Positions 19,660-31,818 of a DNA stretch of 64,000 nucleotides are shown here, piece by piece. The DNA lies in NCBI GenBank assembly GCA_029378245.1, contig JARKIF010000004.1, positions 868,001 through 932,000 of the forward strand, read 5' to 3'. The notes under the pieces are model-generated. The model saw only the letters and a list, made by a program, of their open reading frames with translations. It was not told the DNA's origin and did not search any database. Origin of the DNA: Roridomyces roridus (lineage: Eukaryota; Basidiomycota; Agaricomycetes; Agaricales; Mycenaceae). Positions within the stretch are counted from its first letter, which is position 1, and each line of letters opens with the position of its first letter. The position numbers and the translations under genes were made by a program.

Positions 19660-21908
19660 TCAAGCAGATGGAGGTTCACATTCCTGTAAAAGACTCGAAC
19701 CCTCTGCGCATTCATCTGCCCCAGAACTACCCAACTCCGAGTCATCCTTCCCACCACCCACCGGCACATCCGCAAGACATACTTTCACCATGCCCGCCTC
19801 ACGCAACCGGATCTTTGTCGGCTCCTTCACATCCAACACCACATCCTTGAGCGCCGTATGATTCCGGTAGAGCCACATCGCCTGGAGAAAGTGGAGATCG
19901 AGAGAAGCCGCGGGTGTGTCTTTGTCATTTGGCTCGTAATGAACTGCGATGCGACCACGGTGAGTAGTATTGAGACGGCTAAACCCAGCGCTGCCTGTGT
20001 CGCTTGGTCAGACTAATCGAACTGTTATGTGAAAACCATACCGCGACTCCGCTGATCTAAACAAATTCTCAGGATGCAGGCCAAGAAGACTTGAACCACT
20101 CACATTAACCCTCACTAACGTCCTCGTCTGCGTCAAAATTCCCTCGGACTGAGCCAAAGTGAACGGCGAAGGCTTCCTCATATCAACAGCCTGGGCAGTT
20201 TCCCACTGTTCAAAAAATCAAAATCATCGTCAGTCAACGAGACTTCGACAGCGCACGCGTCCACAACATCGAAGCTATCATCTTGGCCAAAGCGTTCTCA
20301 AAATCATGCAGAAGATTATATTGTGCTGCGTCGGGATGTTGGATGCGAAGGCGAGGTTCAATTCTTGGTTCAATATCTGCGACTCGTTGAGTAAAGTAGA
20401 GGGCAGGAACGTCAACGCACATATCCGACTCGGACTCGCTCGTATCCTCCGTCGGCAACCCCAAATTCGTCGTAATAGGCGTCAAACTCGTCGACATGTA
20501 CCATATCTGCCACAAGTCCAACAACGTGGAGCTCAGCATCGGTAGTGGATCGGATTCGTTCAAAGGCGGGCCTTGAGGCGGCTGATCCACGGGTAGAGCC
20601 GCCCACACCGAAGAGGTCTTGACCACCGAAGGACTCAAGTCAATGATCCGAAGCGTATCAGAATCAATCGTCGCGTTCTGCACCACCGGCGACGCAAAGC
20701 AGCGCATCAGAGTCACCTCCGTGACTGTCTCGTAGGTCTTGTTACGCGCTACGAGCTTCGCCGGGGGTGCGTGCGCCCCTTTCGAGTCGAGGATCGTCAA
20801 GTTGGGGAACGGGGCGAAGAAGATAAGGTCCTCGGGCGGACCCGACTCGCCTCCGCGTTGGGAGAATATCGGGGTCGAATCAGGGACTAAGAATCAACTC
20901 AGCTGAATAAAAGGAAAGGAAGGAAGGACGCACCCCAAAGACTGGTATAAGAATTACTCTGAATCGCATATGAATTGTTCCTCGCTGTATCCACCGTGAC
21001 GCTCCACGTCACTGCCACGGGGGCTTCGCTGACATTCCCAGTCGTCGTGACGGTAAGTGGCTTGAGGTACCCGCACGAGACGTTCACGCCCATCGCCTCG
21101 ACTTGAATCGTGCCCCCAGGGCTAGTGTTTGACGCATTGGCCAACGGAACGTGATACAGGGTGGCGTTCTGCAGCCCAGGGCTATTGGTGCTCCGTGCGA
21201 TGTAAGGAAACTGCTGCAGTACGTCGACCGAGAACTGATCAGTCTCCCCTCTGAAGAGTTTTCAATGCAACTTCGAATAAGGAAAGTTCTTACGCACAAA
21301 AGAATATTCAACGCCGTCAAATTACCTCGGTCGTCGGAAGGGAGATTGAATTGTGCAACGCCCTGTGTCACGACAGACTGCGAGACAGACTCATTAAACG
21401 CCTGTACACTGAAGATCGCCGGCGTCGTGACATGCAACGCGAGAATGCCTCCGAGGTAAACCAAGGCAGTCCCAACACCGATGTACGACGCACGCACAGC
21501 GAACTGATCCAGCGCTCCCGCAGCAGCAGCACCAATCCCTGACCACGCCGCGGCGGTATCATGCGTAGCCGTGAGCGTTTGCATCTTCCGTAGACATCTT
21601 CGCATTGCGAGCTTCTGCGTCACGAAGATGAGTGCAGCGTAGTACACCGTCCCGAATGTGGTCACGATGACGGTAATCCAGAACGAGACCGTGCCCTGTT
21701 TTGCGAGGGGATATACGAGACGGTGCTCGATCCTTTGCGCCCGACCACAACGAGGGCGATGTGGAGGGCGATGAGGCAGATGTGGAGAGCGATGGAGGCG
21801 AAGCTCCAGATGTTGATCCAATGTGGCGGTCCTGCAGCTCGTCAGCGGCGCCATTGGGGGTGGAAGCATCAAGTTACAAGTACCTGACGGCGACGTTTTC
21901 GCCTGCAT
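19660..21908 (-). pseudogene. Unknown multi-pass membrane protein, copy T1
   Basis: Start at 21908 (MQAKTSPS, then an intron into PPHWINIWSFASIALHI) parallels the first two exons of copy T2. Several hydrophobic segments follow (TVSFWITVIVTTFGTVYYAALIF, IGVGTALVYLGGILALHV), then a long extracellular-type region with GTIQVEAMGVNVSCGYL and VTWSVTVDTARNNSY, and a last helix (ALGLAVSILLTVVASQF) before a short tail ending at 19660. Compared with T2 the frame shifts at about 21740 (plus two or minus one base) and again at about 19925 (one base). So T1 looks non-functional, or carries assembly errors. I do not recognise the family; it appears specific to this fungal group. Confidence 0.6.
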
Positions 21909-22321
21909 TAGCGGGTGTGGGTAAGAGGCACTGGGGTTGCACACCTCTTCTTATTCGTCTCGAAGTTAGAATCTATGAAGCACCGCCTGACGGAGCCAGT
22001 AAGGAACTACTACGCCACAATCCGCTCTTACCTACTGACAGCTCAAATGGGCTCGAAGATAATGCGGTTGGTAGTCAAGAATGATGTGGTGCGTTTCCGA
22101 TGGAAGGATGGCCATGCGCAGAGATGTGGAGCACAAGATGCAGGCATGTGCACGTCGCTCGGAAAGAGGGCTATGGGATGGGTTCTTCGAAATTGGTGGA
22201 AGGCCGAGATCGGAGACTGGGGCTCAGCGCTCATCGCTGTGCAGGAAAGAGCTTGCAAGCGAACTTTGATGGCCGTGCAAGCCGCGGTCCTAACACAGGC
22301 CAACAACCGGCCCCTTTCTGC

Positions 22322-24654
22322 TCAACATCTACGACTGCCTATACAACATATCTGCCGTGCAAACTGGCTCATTCCTCCAACTAGGAAGCCTATGCAGCAA
22401 ACTTGAGATTGTCCCTTAGATCCGTCGGCCCCCTGGCATCTTTGTCGCGCCGGTATTCGTCGATTCCCCTTCACACTCGAGCTTGCCATCGCTTCGAGTC
22501 TCAGGCTGTCGCATATCAGCAATACGTGCGGGAACCAGTGCCGCAATCCTCGGCTGCCGCTTCTCGGCTCCTCAACATCCTGCACGAAATCTCCCAGAGA
22601 CAGGTATGGTTTTGATAAAGCCACAATATTAATGTCTGGAGGAAGTTGAGTTCCAGGGACGCGGCGGCCGGGGGGCTCTTTTCTGCTGTATGAGGCTCGG
22701 AGTCGTATAGAAATTGGGCAGCGATCAAGGTGAGGAGGATGGACATGGCCAGTCCGAGGGCCACTGCAGTTACACTCATCTTCGAGCCAAGGTTATGTCG
22801 GTTAGTGGCACGCAGAAAGCTTACATTAACCGGCTCACCAACGTCTGCGTCTCCGTCAATATACCGTCAGACTGGACCAGCTTGAATGGCGAGGGTTTGC
22901 TCAAGTCGACCGGCTAGGCGTCCAGTGTCACTGTTCAAATCAATTGCTGAGTGGGCTCTAGTAGAATGAACTTCACGCACGCGTCCACAACATGGCAGCT
23001 ATAATCTTGGCCAACGCGTTTTCAAAGTCATGGAGAAGTACGGTATTATTCTGTGGATTGGCATTCGGCACAAAGGCGAGATTGAGCAGTTGGTTCAATA
23101 ACATGTCCGAGTCCAGTGCAGTGGTATCTTGTGTCGGCAAGCCGATCTGCGTCGCAATGTTCGTTTGACTGGCTGACATATACCACGTCTGCCACTGGAG
23201 CCAGCCTCAGCCTTCAGACAACATCTCACAAATTCACAGTCGACCCACCAAATCCAACAAAGACGAATTCAATTTGGGCAGCGGATCCGATACGTTGAGC
23301 GGCGGACCCTGAGGCGGCTGATCCGCCGGTAGGAGCGACCACACCGACTCGAGTTTCACCACCGAAGGACTCGGCGGATCCCCAACGATACGAAGCGTGT
23401 CGGAATCAATCGTAGCGGTTTGCTCCGTGGGAGACGCAAAACAACGCATCAATTTGATTTCCGTGGTTTGCTCGTAGGTGGAGTTTTTAGCAACCACACG
23501 GGGGGTGCTCGAGTCCCTTGAGAATCGATGAGCGTCAAGTTGGGGTAAAAGCTCCAGAATATGAAGTCTGCAGATTTGCCGTTTGAGTCAACCGTCCCTG
23601 GTGGGGGGACGCCGATCTGGGTGAATACAGGCGTGGCGTTGGGAACTAGATGCCAAATTGAGAAATTCATTCCACGTCGCAGAGAACTCGTACTTAGTGC
23701 TTGAGAATACGCCGGAAACAGGGGGTATGAGTTGTTTCGCGCCGAGTCGACCGTGACCTGCCATGTTGCAGCCACGGGGTTCGCCGAAGTCATCCTGGCA
23801 GTGATAGCTTGGAGGTAGCCACAGGTAACGTTGACGCCAATGGCCTTGACTTGAATCGTTCCATGACCGCTGGTTGAATTTGAGAGAGGGACGTCGTATA
23901 ATGTCGCATTTTCCAGTCCCGGATTAGTGTTGCTCCGTGCTATGTACGGGAATTGTTGCAGTACATCCACCGTGTATTGGTCCACCTGCCCTCTAAACTA
24001 GCAATTGGTTAATAGCCGAGCACAATGAAGGTTCATACTCGAGAGTAGTCAGCGCCGACGAATCATCTCGAATGTCGGATGGGAGATTGATTTCAGCGAG
24101 GCCCTGCGTTCCAATCGACCTTGAACTCGACGAGTTAATGCTTGAACATTAAACAAGGCCGGCGTCGAGACATGCAGCATGAGAATCCCCCCAAGGTAGA
24201 TCAATGCAGTCAGGACGCCTACGTACGAAGCGCGGACAGAGAATTGGTCCAACGTGCCTGAAACAGCTGAACCAATGCCCGACCAAGTAGCTATAGTGTC
24301 GTGCGTCGCCGTGAGCGTCTGTTGCCTCCGGAGACATCGGCGTGTTCCGAGCTTTTGCGTAAGAAACACAAGGGCTGCCGCGTAAATCGTTCCAAATACC
24401 GTGGACAGGATGGTAATGGTGAATGAGACCCTGCCTTGCTGCGTTAGAGGATAGACGAGTCGATGTTCGAGCTCGTTGTGCCACACAGCGAGGAGAGCGA
24501 GATGGATGCCACTGAGGGAAAAGTGAAGAGCGACGGAAGCTATGCTCCAGTGTATACTCCATCGTCCTGCGGGGTGTCAACGGCGCACTGCTAGTCCTCA
24601 ATTATACTAACCTGGTAGCACGCCGGCAGGCGCCAGTGGCACCTGGGTGTCCAT
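22322..24654 (-). CDS. Unknown multi-pass membrane protein, copy T2
   Basis: Tandem paralogue of T1. Start at 24654 gives MDTQVPLAPAGVLPG, then a 45-base intron and RWSIHWSIASVALHFSLSG as first helix. The next segments are HNELEHRLVYPLTQQG, a helix FTITILSTVFGTIYAAALVFL, and YVGVLTALIYLGGILMLHV. The middle is a large region with many N-x-S/T sites (GTIQVKAIGVNVTCGYL, VTWQVTVDSARNNSY). A block near 23000 reads LLHDFENALAKIIAAMLWTRA, also found in T1. The last helix VTAVALGLAMSILLTLIAAQF is near 22740. Just after QNHT (about 22610) the homologous frame shifts by one, so the 3' end (22322 or 22516) is unsure. Topology suggests a plasma-membrane protein with a large outer domain; no function can be assigned. 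Confidence 0.6.
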
Positions 24655-25237
24655 TGAGTTGGAGGTTTGCAGCTCGTCGCTCAACCGGTCTTTATTAAAG
24701 CCTTTGGTTGATATTAAACTGGGGCGTTGCTGATGCTGCCGTCTGTATGAATTGAAGTTGAAGTGAAGGCCGTGTGAGCGGGCGTCTCGCCGGTTCGCCC
24801 AGTGTCAAGACTCGGGAGACGAAAGTGGAGATTGTCTGCCCTTCAGACAATGGCTTTGGTTCCATCATCACAGTGGTTCTACATGCCTTTGGCCAACAAG
24901 TTGAATTTCCGAATTTCCGAATCACCCAGGACCTACCTGTTCTTGACGTTCCGAGAGTATTCCGAATAAGCGCTCGATTCATAGCCGGCGTTTGACAGAC
25001 GTTGAAATATGTATCTCCAAAAAGCACCGTTCCTCGCCGGTTCAGCACAGCAAGATTGAATTCCACGCTATTCCACGCAAAGCTAAACAAGATCCTCAAA
25101 CAATACTCTCCGCTAAATCCCATCATCAGCATCGCACACCAAAAAAGTTCATTCAAGAGAAGAGACGCACTGTCATTGAACGGATGCAGGGCTGTTCATA
25201 TCGGGTACATATCAGCCTTAATTAAAAGGGCATGAAA
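24655..25237. other. Intergenic stretch
   Basis: About 580 bases between T2 and the amine oxidase stop. A 153-residue minus-strand frame overlaps it but shows no domain or paralogue in the window; I do not call it a gene. Confidence 0.45.
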
Positions 25238-28200
25238 CTACGCACGGTCATAAGGGAATTTTCGCGTCGCGATATCACCCTCGTACGCAAAGAAATCCGG
25301 TTGGCTAGAGGTGAGATTGACCACGCCCGACGGCAGTTTCCCGCCGAATTGCTTCACGAGCTGTACACCCGACGCGTTATAATCGATACGAACCATCTGG
25401 CGCGTACTCCGGGAGGCGTCGTTCAGGAGGTAATTATCTAAGGAATTCAACCGTGAGAAACTTCAACTTGATACGGTAAGTCGAGTGCGTACGGGGGGAG
25501 ATGATGAAAGCGGATTGAGCCGTAGTGAATACGGTGTTGGGCATGTCGCCTGTGTGAGGAACGTGATGCATGCCGAGCTAAAAAGAAAATTAAACCGAGG
25601 TCACAAAATTGGGCGCTTACTAATACTCACATTCAACCAAACCACGATATCCGTTTGGTTCAAATTCTCACTATCGAAAAACTCGTCGAAATCAATTAGA
25701 GGATTGCCGGGATCATAGTCGTTATTCGCATGCGAAGAGCGGGCCTCGGTATCTTTTTGCTTTGTGACGGACAGAGCTTGTTTGGCGAAGCCTTGAGACT
25801 TGAGGAGGTTTGGGCTGTCCTGGATCGTCAAGTACATCCCCGCTCCGCCTCGTGAGGGAGCGATTCGGTAGCCTTTGGGTTCGCCGTATTTGTTGGGCCT
25901 TTGGTTCAACGTCAGTGAGCTGGCCCAGTGAGTGGAGTGGACTGACTTGTCGCTATTCTCCACCAAGAACATCTCTCCGCCATTCTGCGGCCACGACTGT
26001 ACAACAAGTAGTTAGTTGGACATGGGAAATTCAACCAGAGCAAAGGGAAACAACGCACCAGCTTCGCATCATCCTCGTTCTCCACCCGCTCCCGCTGCAG
26101 CTGCATCGTCGAGCGCGTCTGATTTGACCACGGATATGTGACGTTGACCGGGACGATCTTGTGCTTGACGAATGTGTTTTCCGTGCCGAGGATATCCAGA
26201 TCCACCTTCCAGTTGAGTGAATGGTCATGCATGCTGCCACTCAGCGCATCGTGAACTTGATAACCGTAGTCGTTGTTTTTCGCGTCTGAATACCATGATC
26301 AGCGACATGAATTTAGATGAGATGAGATGAGAGGCGCTTACAGAAGGCAGATTGGATGTATCCCGACGCGCGGACAACGGTTTCGATTGATCCGTCCATG
26401 GCAAACTGGCCAGCCGGTGGTCAGTCTACGTTATGCGAGAAAGACAGAACTTACGATGTAGTCGAACTACGAGAGATTTCCGCGTGAGGAACAGTCAAGG
26501 GATGGACGAGAACGTACGTTGTAATCGTAATCTGCGTAAATTAGCACCCTGTTCTTCGGGGAAAAAGAAAGAAAAACTTACTTCCAACAGTCGACACAGA
26601 CCGCACCGTGAATATGACATTCCTCGTCAGCGCCAGATACTCGTCGTTCCTGGAACAAGATGAATGAATAAAGAGCCAGACGACCAGCCAAGCACTTACG
26701 AATGTCTTTGCATAAGATAGCCTGGATCGCTTTCAAAGAGACAGATATTATTCCGATGCGTGACGGATAGCTCGGAGGCGTGGAATGTTCCGTTGAGGAC
26801 TGCATGCTTGATGTAAGGATCAGTATTCAAAAGGCGGTTGGAGGCAACTGACAGTGTGAATAGGTCGGACAGTCGTACCCGGCTACCAGCTCGAACGCAT
26901 AGGGTCCCTACAATTCTTGAGCAGTGTAATCGGAAAGAAGGAAGCACGCACAAAACCGTAAAAGGTATCCATATAAGCAGTCCCGCTTTGAACTGGATCG
27001 TTCCCCGCACTGTAGGTGGTTCAGAATGAGTCTGAGTGGGCAGGTAACAACATACTAGTGCGCGATAGCCTCCTGCAAGCCCAACTCGTAGATGATCCGT
27101 TCGCCCTTGTATTTGATGTCGAACAGACGGACTAGGTAATTTCAGTCATTTGAACAGCTGACGCGGACAATACGCACTCCCGGTGTCCCGAGTGAAAGTA
27201 ACTGAAAGAAACAGTCAAGACTCTTTCCAAACTGGCAAAGCCAAACTGGAAACGTACGGTAAAACGAGAAATCCATCCACTCGATATACTTTTGTTCTTC
27301 ATCCACAGAAAAGCGCTGGCCGTCGGGTTGCACGAAAATCGGCGCAGCCCGTTCATCCGCAGGTAACGCCTCCCCGACTCTATCCGACCCAATCCAGCTC
27401 CCCGGCAGATTCAACTCATACCTGACAAAGTCGGGCGAGCTCCATGCGTTGCGGAAGGCTTCGGTGGTTTCGTAGAAGATGCTTTCCAATTGGTGAGTGT
27501 TGGCAGAGACCGTGTAGCGGCAACTCACTCGCCGTACAACCACCCCAATACCCTCCACTTGGACGGGTCACGACCGGTGATGTCGCTCTTGAAGAATAGA
27601 CCTTGGGGGAGGAGCGTCTCGCCTAGAACTGTTCAACGCGAGGGAATTTATGCAAGACAATTACGCACCATCGAAGATGGAATCGGGGAAGCGCCAGTAG
27701 GTATTCCACAGAATGACACGCTGCTCGCCGTCGATTTCCTCCATCCATAACGGGTCGATGCCTGAAATGCATGCATTGATCAACCGTGCGAAGAATTGCC
27801 CCTGAGTTTACGGACGAACCCCAAATATCGAATGTATCATCGCCCGCCCCGGTCGCAGTCTAAAGCTTCTAGTTCAGCGAGGAGTAATCAGAGTATAGCA
27901 CGGACCCCATTGAGCAAGTCCAAAACAATATCTGCGACTGTCTGAAACCACCTCCATAAGAAACGAAATTCCGTCGGGCACCGGCGGGGAGACTCACATC
28001 GGTGACATTATAATTCCACTCGGTCACCGAGTCCTCGTCTAATCGCATGGATCAAAAAATAGGCACTCCAAACTCCGAGACCGACGTACCGGCATTATAA
28101 TTCCGGATTTTCGCGCTTCCACTCGTCGTAGCCCAGTCGAGGCTCGCGTATGTCGAGGCGTTGGTGATGGGCAGCGGGCCAACGATGAAATCTTGAAGCC

Positions 28201-28831
28201 AGGGCTGCCAGAACAAAATGAGAATTTGACTTGCACTTGTAGCAGAGGAGAGAAAACCACCTCTTCACTTGCCCCGAACGCAATCCGCGCCAGCGCGTAA
28301 CGATCAGGCGCGGCTCCACCATTGTCCAGATAGTCAAGCGCATCTCGCACGATGTCAAGGTATTGAACAAAACGATGGATAATGATGGCTTACCGGTTTT
28401 GTTCGGTGTAACTAGATCCACCACCTCGATTGCATTGTCCCCTGCGAACAAGTCAGCTTGAGCGCTCGACAAACAGAGTAGAAACACACAAGCTCCAGCG
28501 TCGGCCGCGGCAGTGAGATTGAGCTCAGTCTGATTGTGCAGGAAGCTGATTACAGATGCCTGAGCGGGTCTCAATCATATAGGAAGCGAAAATAGAGGGA
28601 CCAAAAACGAACCGCCTCGTCATCACTCAGACTGATGAAAATATTCGTCTGGTGGGCCTCCACCACCGTGCTGAATGTCGTCGTCGTCGTAGAGTTGGAG
28701 GAAGATTTGGCAGCGAGGATTTCTGGCAGCCTCGTTTTCTTGTTCCACTTTTTGGGAGATTTCAGACGCGCGTGAGGGCCTGCGACGGCAGAGCAAAGTA
28801 GCCCGGCGAGGACGAGGGTGTGGAGAAGCAT
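25238..28831 (-). CDS. Secreted copper amine oxidase
   Basis: Many-exon minus-strand gene. Start at 28831 gives a signal peptide (MLLHTLVLAGLLCSAVAG). Family landmarks follow in order: EVVDLVTPNKTGKP; NLPGSWIGSDRVGEALP; EQKYIEWMDFSFY; GERIIYELGLQEAIAHY; and ICLFESDPGYLMQRHS with FTVRSVSTVGNYDYN spread over exons. In NYDYN the first Tyr (coded around 26518-26531) is the residue that becomes the topaquinone cofactor. Copper ligands are seen as MHDHSLNWKVDLDILG (H-x-H, near 26225) and GMHHVPHTGDMPNT (near 25550). PNKYGEPKGYRIAP and the C-terminal FFAYEGDIATRKFPYDRA complete it. The enzyme oxidises primary amines to aldehydes, releasing ammonia and peroxide. All catalytic residues look present. 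Exon ends are approximate. Confidence 0.93.
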
Positions 28832-29253
28832 GCGGGCCAGTCCGTGGACCGCATGTTGGGTGGTTAGCTTTTATGTAGCGGATGCAAGACGGTCCAGGCC
28901 GCGATAGCCAACCGCGATAACGCATGCGCATAATTTAAAGATGCGAGGATGGAGCGCGCGTCAAATGAGATGCGAGCAACATTCTGATCCGATCACGAGC
29001 TGCGCGATGCCGCCCAGGCGCCGACCTCGGCAACTAGCATATCAGCCGGTGGTTACTAACAATATTCAAAGGCCGTCCAAATATACCCATTCTCACAAGA
29101 CTGCGGAATCGTCCCCAAATCCGGGGTAGTGCGCACACAGAATTCCCGCCGCTGTCCCGTACATGCATCTCACCACATAACACTACCACCCCGCAATGGC
29201 AGTAAGCGGTGAGCCACTTCCCTCCCTTGTCGATTTTCTGTGGCCAACCTTGA
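28832..29253. promoter_or_regulatory. Divergent intergenic region
   Basis: About 420 bases between the amine oxidase start and a plus-strand small membrane-protein gene. No gene seen; it should hold both promoters. Confidence 0.4.
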
Positions 29254-29721
29254 ATGTCAGCGTTCTTATACGTCTTCTACGGCGCTCTCGGCGCTTTTGC
29301 AATCCTAGCCTTTGCACTGGTGTTACGTGCGCGCGTTTTGGAGCGTCGGAACCCCACTGTGCGCAGGATGCCCCCTTATTGGCAGGATGACCCCGAACAG
29401 GAGAAACCGAATATATACGACGCGCATATGCATATGGTCGAAGGGCAAGAGGCTGGTTGGGGTACTATTATGGTGTGCCATCCTTCTCGTCTGTTTCCAC
29501 GTTACTTTGTTAATGAGATTTAGCCATTGGCCGTGTGGGGTGTTGAACCTCTGGAAGTGGATATCGAGCCTCCTCCTCCACCGACGACAAAGACAGAAGG
29601 CGGCGGCGGCTACTCGACAGCGATATTTATTGCCATGCCTTCAGAAGAGGGAGCGGAAACGTCCGGCGGCGACGACGACAACCTCCCGCAACTCGAAATC
29701 GGGGTAGCCACGAATTCTTGA
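29254..29721 (+). CDS. Small single-pass membrane protein, unknown
   Basis: Two exons (29254-29472, 29524-29721) with a 51-base GT-AG intron give a 138-residue protein. Residues about 4-26 are one hydrophobic helix (LYVFYGALGAFAILAFALVL) followed by arginines (RARVLERRNPTVRR), so the C-terminal part should be cytoplasmic. That part is Pro/Gly/Glu-rich, with a run of prolines and an acidic end. The exon join keeps frame across WGTIM-PLAVWGVEP. I do not recognise a family. Coding character, start position and splice sites support a real gene. Confidence 0.6.
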
Positions 29722-29766
29722 CGACAAATACACTAATAGTACAAATTGACTACCAACCACGCGCGC

Positions 29767-31473
29767 TCAAGGATGCAAAAGGACCTTGGTATACCCATCG
29801 ATCCTCTTGTCAAACTTCTCATACGCATCTGCCGCCTCATTCAGCGAAACATTGTGAGACACGACAAAGCCAGGCTTCGCGCGTCCCGAAATGATGAGGT
29901 CCCGGAGGTAGCGGTTGTACGCCTTGCTCGATATCAGCGAGGTATTTGAAAAATCGCAAGTCGACTGACCTTGACGTTACACTGCCCCGTCCCGATAGTC
30001 AGCCCCTTCTCAAACAGCTTGCCTATACGTACCCGGTTAATTCTCATTCATCCTATATGACATGGATTTCAGACTCACCGAATGGGAAGGAGATGTAACC
30101 CTTTGCTGAGGCAGCGTCCGGCGCACCCGGGTCGGAAGGCACGTACAACCCCGGAATGCCGAGCCCACCCGTGGGGCGTACGACGCGGATGAGTCCTTCA
30201 ATGACCGCGTTCGGCTGCTCCGTCTTGCCATCGCCCGTGGTCGCTTGATAGCCCACAGCTATTGCCCGTCCTTAGAACACAAAGACACAAAGACGCAGAA
30301 AAAAGACATACCATCAACGCCACGATCAACCTCTTTCCTTTATTCCAACCATAAGCATTAGTAAGTTGAAAAAACGAGCAAAACTAACCCGCCCCGGAGC
30401 TTCAAAATCTGCTCAACCGGATCACTCGCACCAAAATCAATCGGCGTGCACCCAATTTCCTTGGCCTTGGCCAACCGCTCCGGAACGCGGTCGACGACAT
30501 ACACCTCCGCTGCACCGCGCAGGACGGCCGAGTATGCGGCCATCAGACCGACGGGGCCTGCGCCAAAGACGGCGATGGATTCGCCTGGCCGGAAGCCCTG
30601 TGGGTCGGTTAGTTCTGAACCGGAGAAGAGCAGGAGGGAGGAAGACGCACGGAGAGCTCCACGCCATGCCAGCCTGTAGGGAAAATATCCGCAAGCAGGG
30701 CAAAGTCCTCCTCGTGCTCCGTCCCAGCGGGGAGGAGCAGTGCGTTAAAGTCGGCGAATGGGACCCGGACGTATTCCTGAATCAACTAATGAGCGGGGTC
30801 TTTCGTATAGTGTAGAATTGGACACGCACGGCTTGGCCTCCGGGGTACGGCCCCATCGCGACGTATCTTGTTCAAGCGTTCATGGTTGTTTTGTCCTTGA
30901 ATATTGTTTCACTCACCCATAAGCACTGGAGACAAGTTAGTATCAAGTAAGTAATAAAAAGAAACCCTTTCACACACCCTCCAGCGAATCCAGGATTCAC
31001 AAGCGTACAAAACGCGGATTTGCCCTCTTCGCAGTTGAGGCACCGCCCACACGCGACGTTGAACGGCATAACCACACGATCGCCCTTCTTCAGAAGCGTA
31101 ACGCCCTGGCCCACCTCGTCGACGAGACCCATACTGAAAATCGCAATCCTCAGCTCTGAATCAGCTCAAGGATAAAGGGAGTGACGTACTTTTCATGCCC
31201 GAAAACGATACCCGCCTTGGCAGCCGTACGTCCTTCGTACATATGCAAGTCACTGACGAGCTAATGTCAGACAGACGGGAACGAGGAGCGATGAGCCCAC
31301 CTTCCGCAAATGCACGAGGTTGTTACTGAGTACATCCAAAAGGTCAGCGAAATCTTGCGCAGAGATAGAGCTCAACCTTTGACGATGATATCGTCCGGGT
31401 GCAAGATCTTGGGCTTCTCGACCTCCTTCACGGTCACGCTGAAAGGCTTGTCGTACACCACTGCGCGCATCAT
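29767..31473 (-). CDS. Zinc-dependent MDR dehydrogenase, formaldehyde-dehydrogenase-like
   Basis: Multi-exon minus-strand gene, start at 31473 (MMRAVVYDKPFSVTVKEVEK), stop at 29767. The catalytic-zinc region reads CICGSDLHMYEGR across an intron near 31255, followed by FGHENMG (about 31130-31200). The structural-zinc loop is CGRCLNCEEGKSAFC near 31020-31055. The nucleotide fold is VFGAGPVGLMAAYSA near 30560, then VYVVDRVPERLAKAKEIGC. Insertions such as the long loop with GLGIPGLYVPSDPGAPDA near 30150 and the C-terminal RIDGYTKVLLHP are typical of the glutathione-independent formaldehyde dehydrogenase branch of the MDR family. Such enzymes oxidise aldehydes or alcohols with NAD. The exact substrate is unknown. 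Confidence 0.88.
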
Positions 31474-31818
31474 CTTGCTTGCTGTAGTAGAGGAAAGAAG
31501 AGAGAGAATCCAAACGACCACGCTAAACACGCTGCTGTATTTATAACCCGCGCCTCAGTCAGACAGTGCGGGAACAAGGAACGCGACCAGAACAAGGAAG
31601 ACATGGTCAGCAGGTGACTTGGCAAGGTCAGCTGGGCGGCCTACTCAACGCCTGGGAGAACTTGCAGAGCCGAATTTCGAATGGCGGTCACGGTCTTGTC
31701 GACTGTCCGGAGTCGGATGCCCGTAGATGCAATAGTATTTCAAATTGAGAATGGAGGCATGTCACTGGGTCGCATTAGGGCGCACTTACGTCACCGATTC
31801 CCGCCCCCGCGGCCTCGC

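Noticed and set aside
24695..25156. Minus-strand 153-residue frame between T2 and the amine oxidase
   Set aside because: Mixed character without motifs; both neighbouring genes have clear ends outside it.
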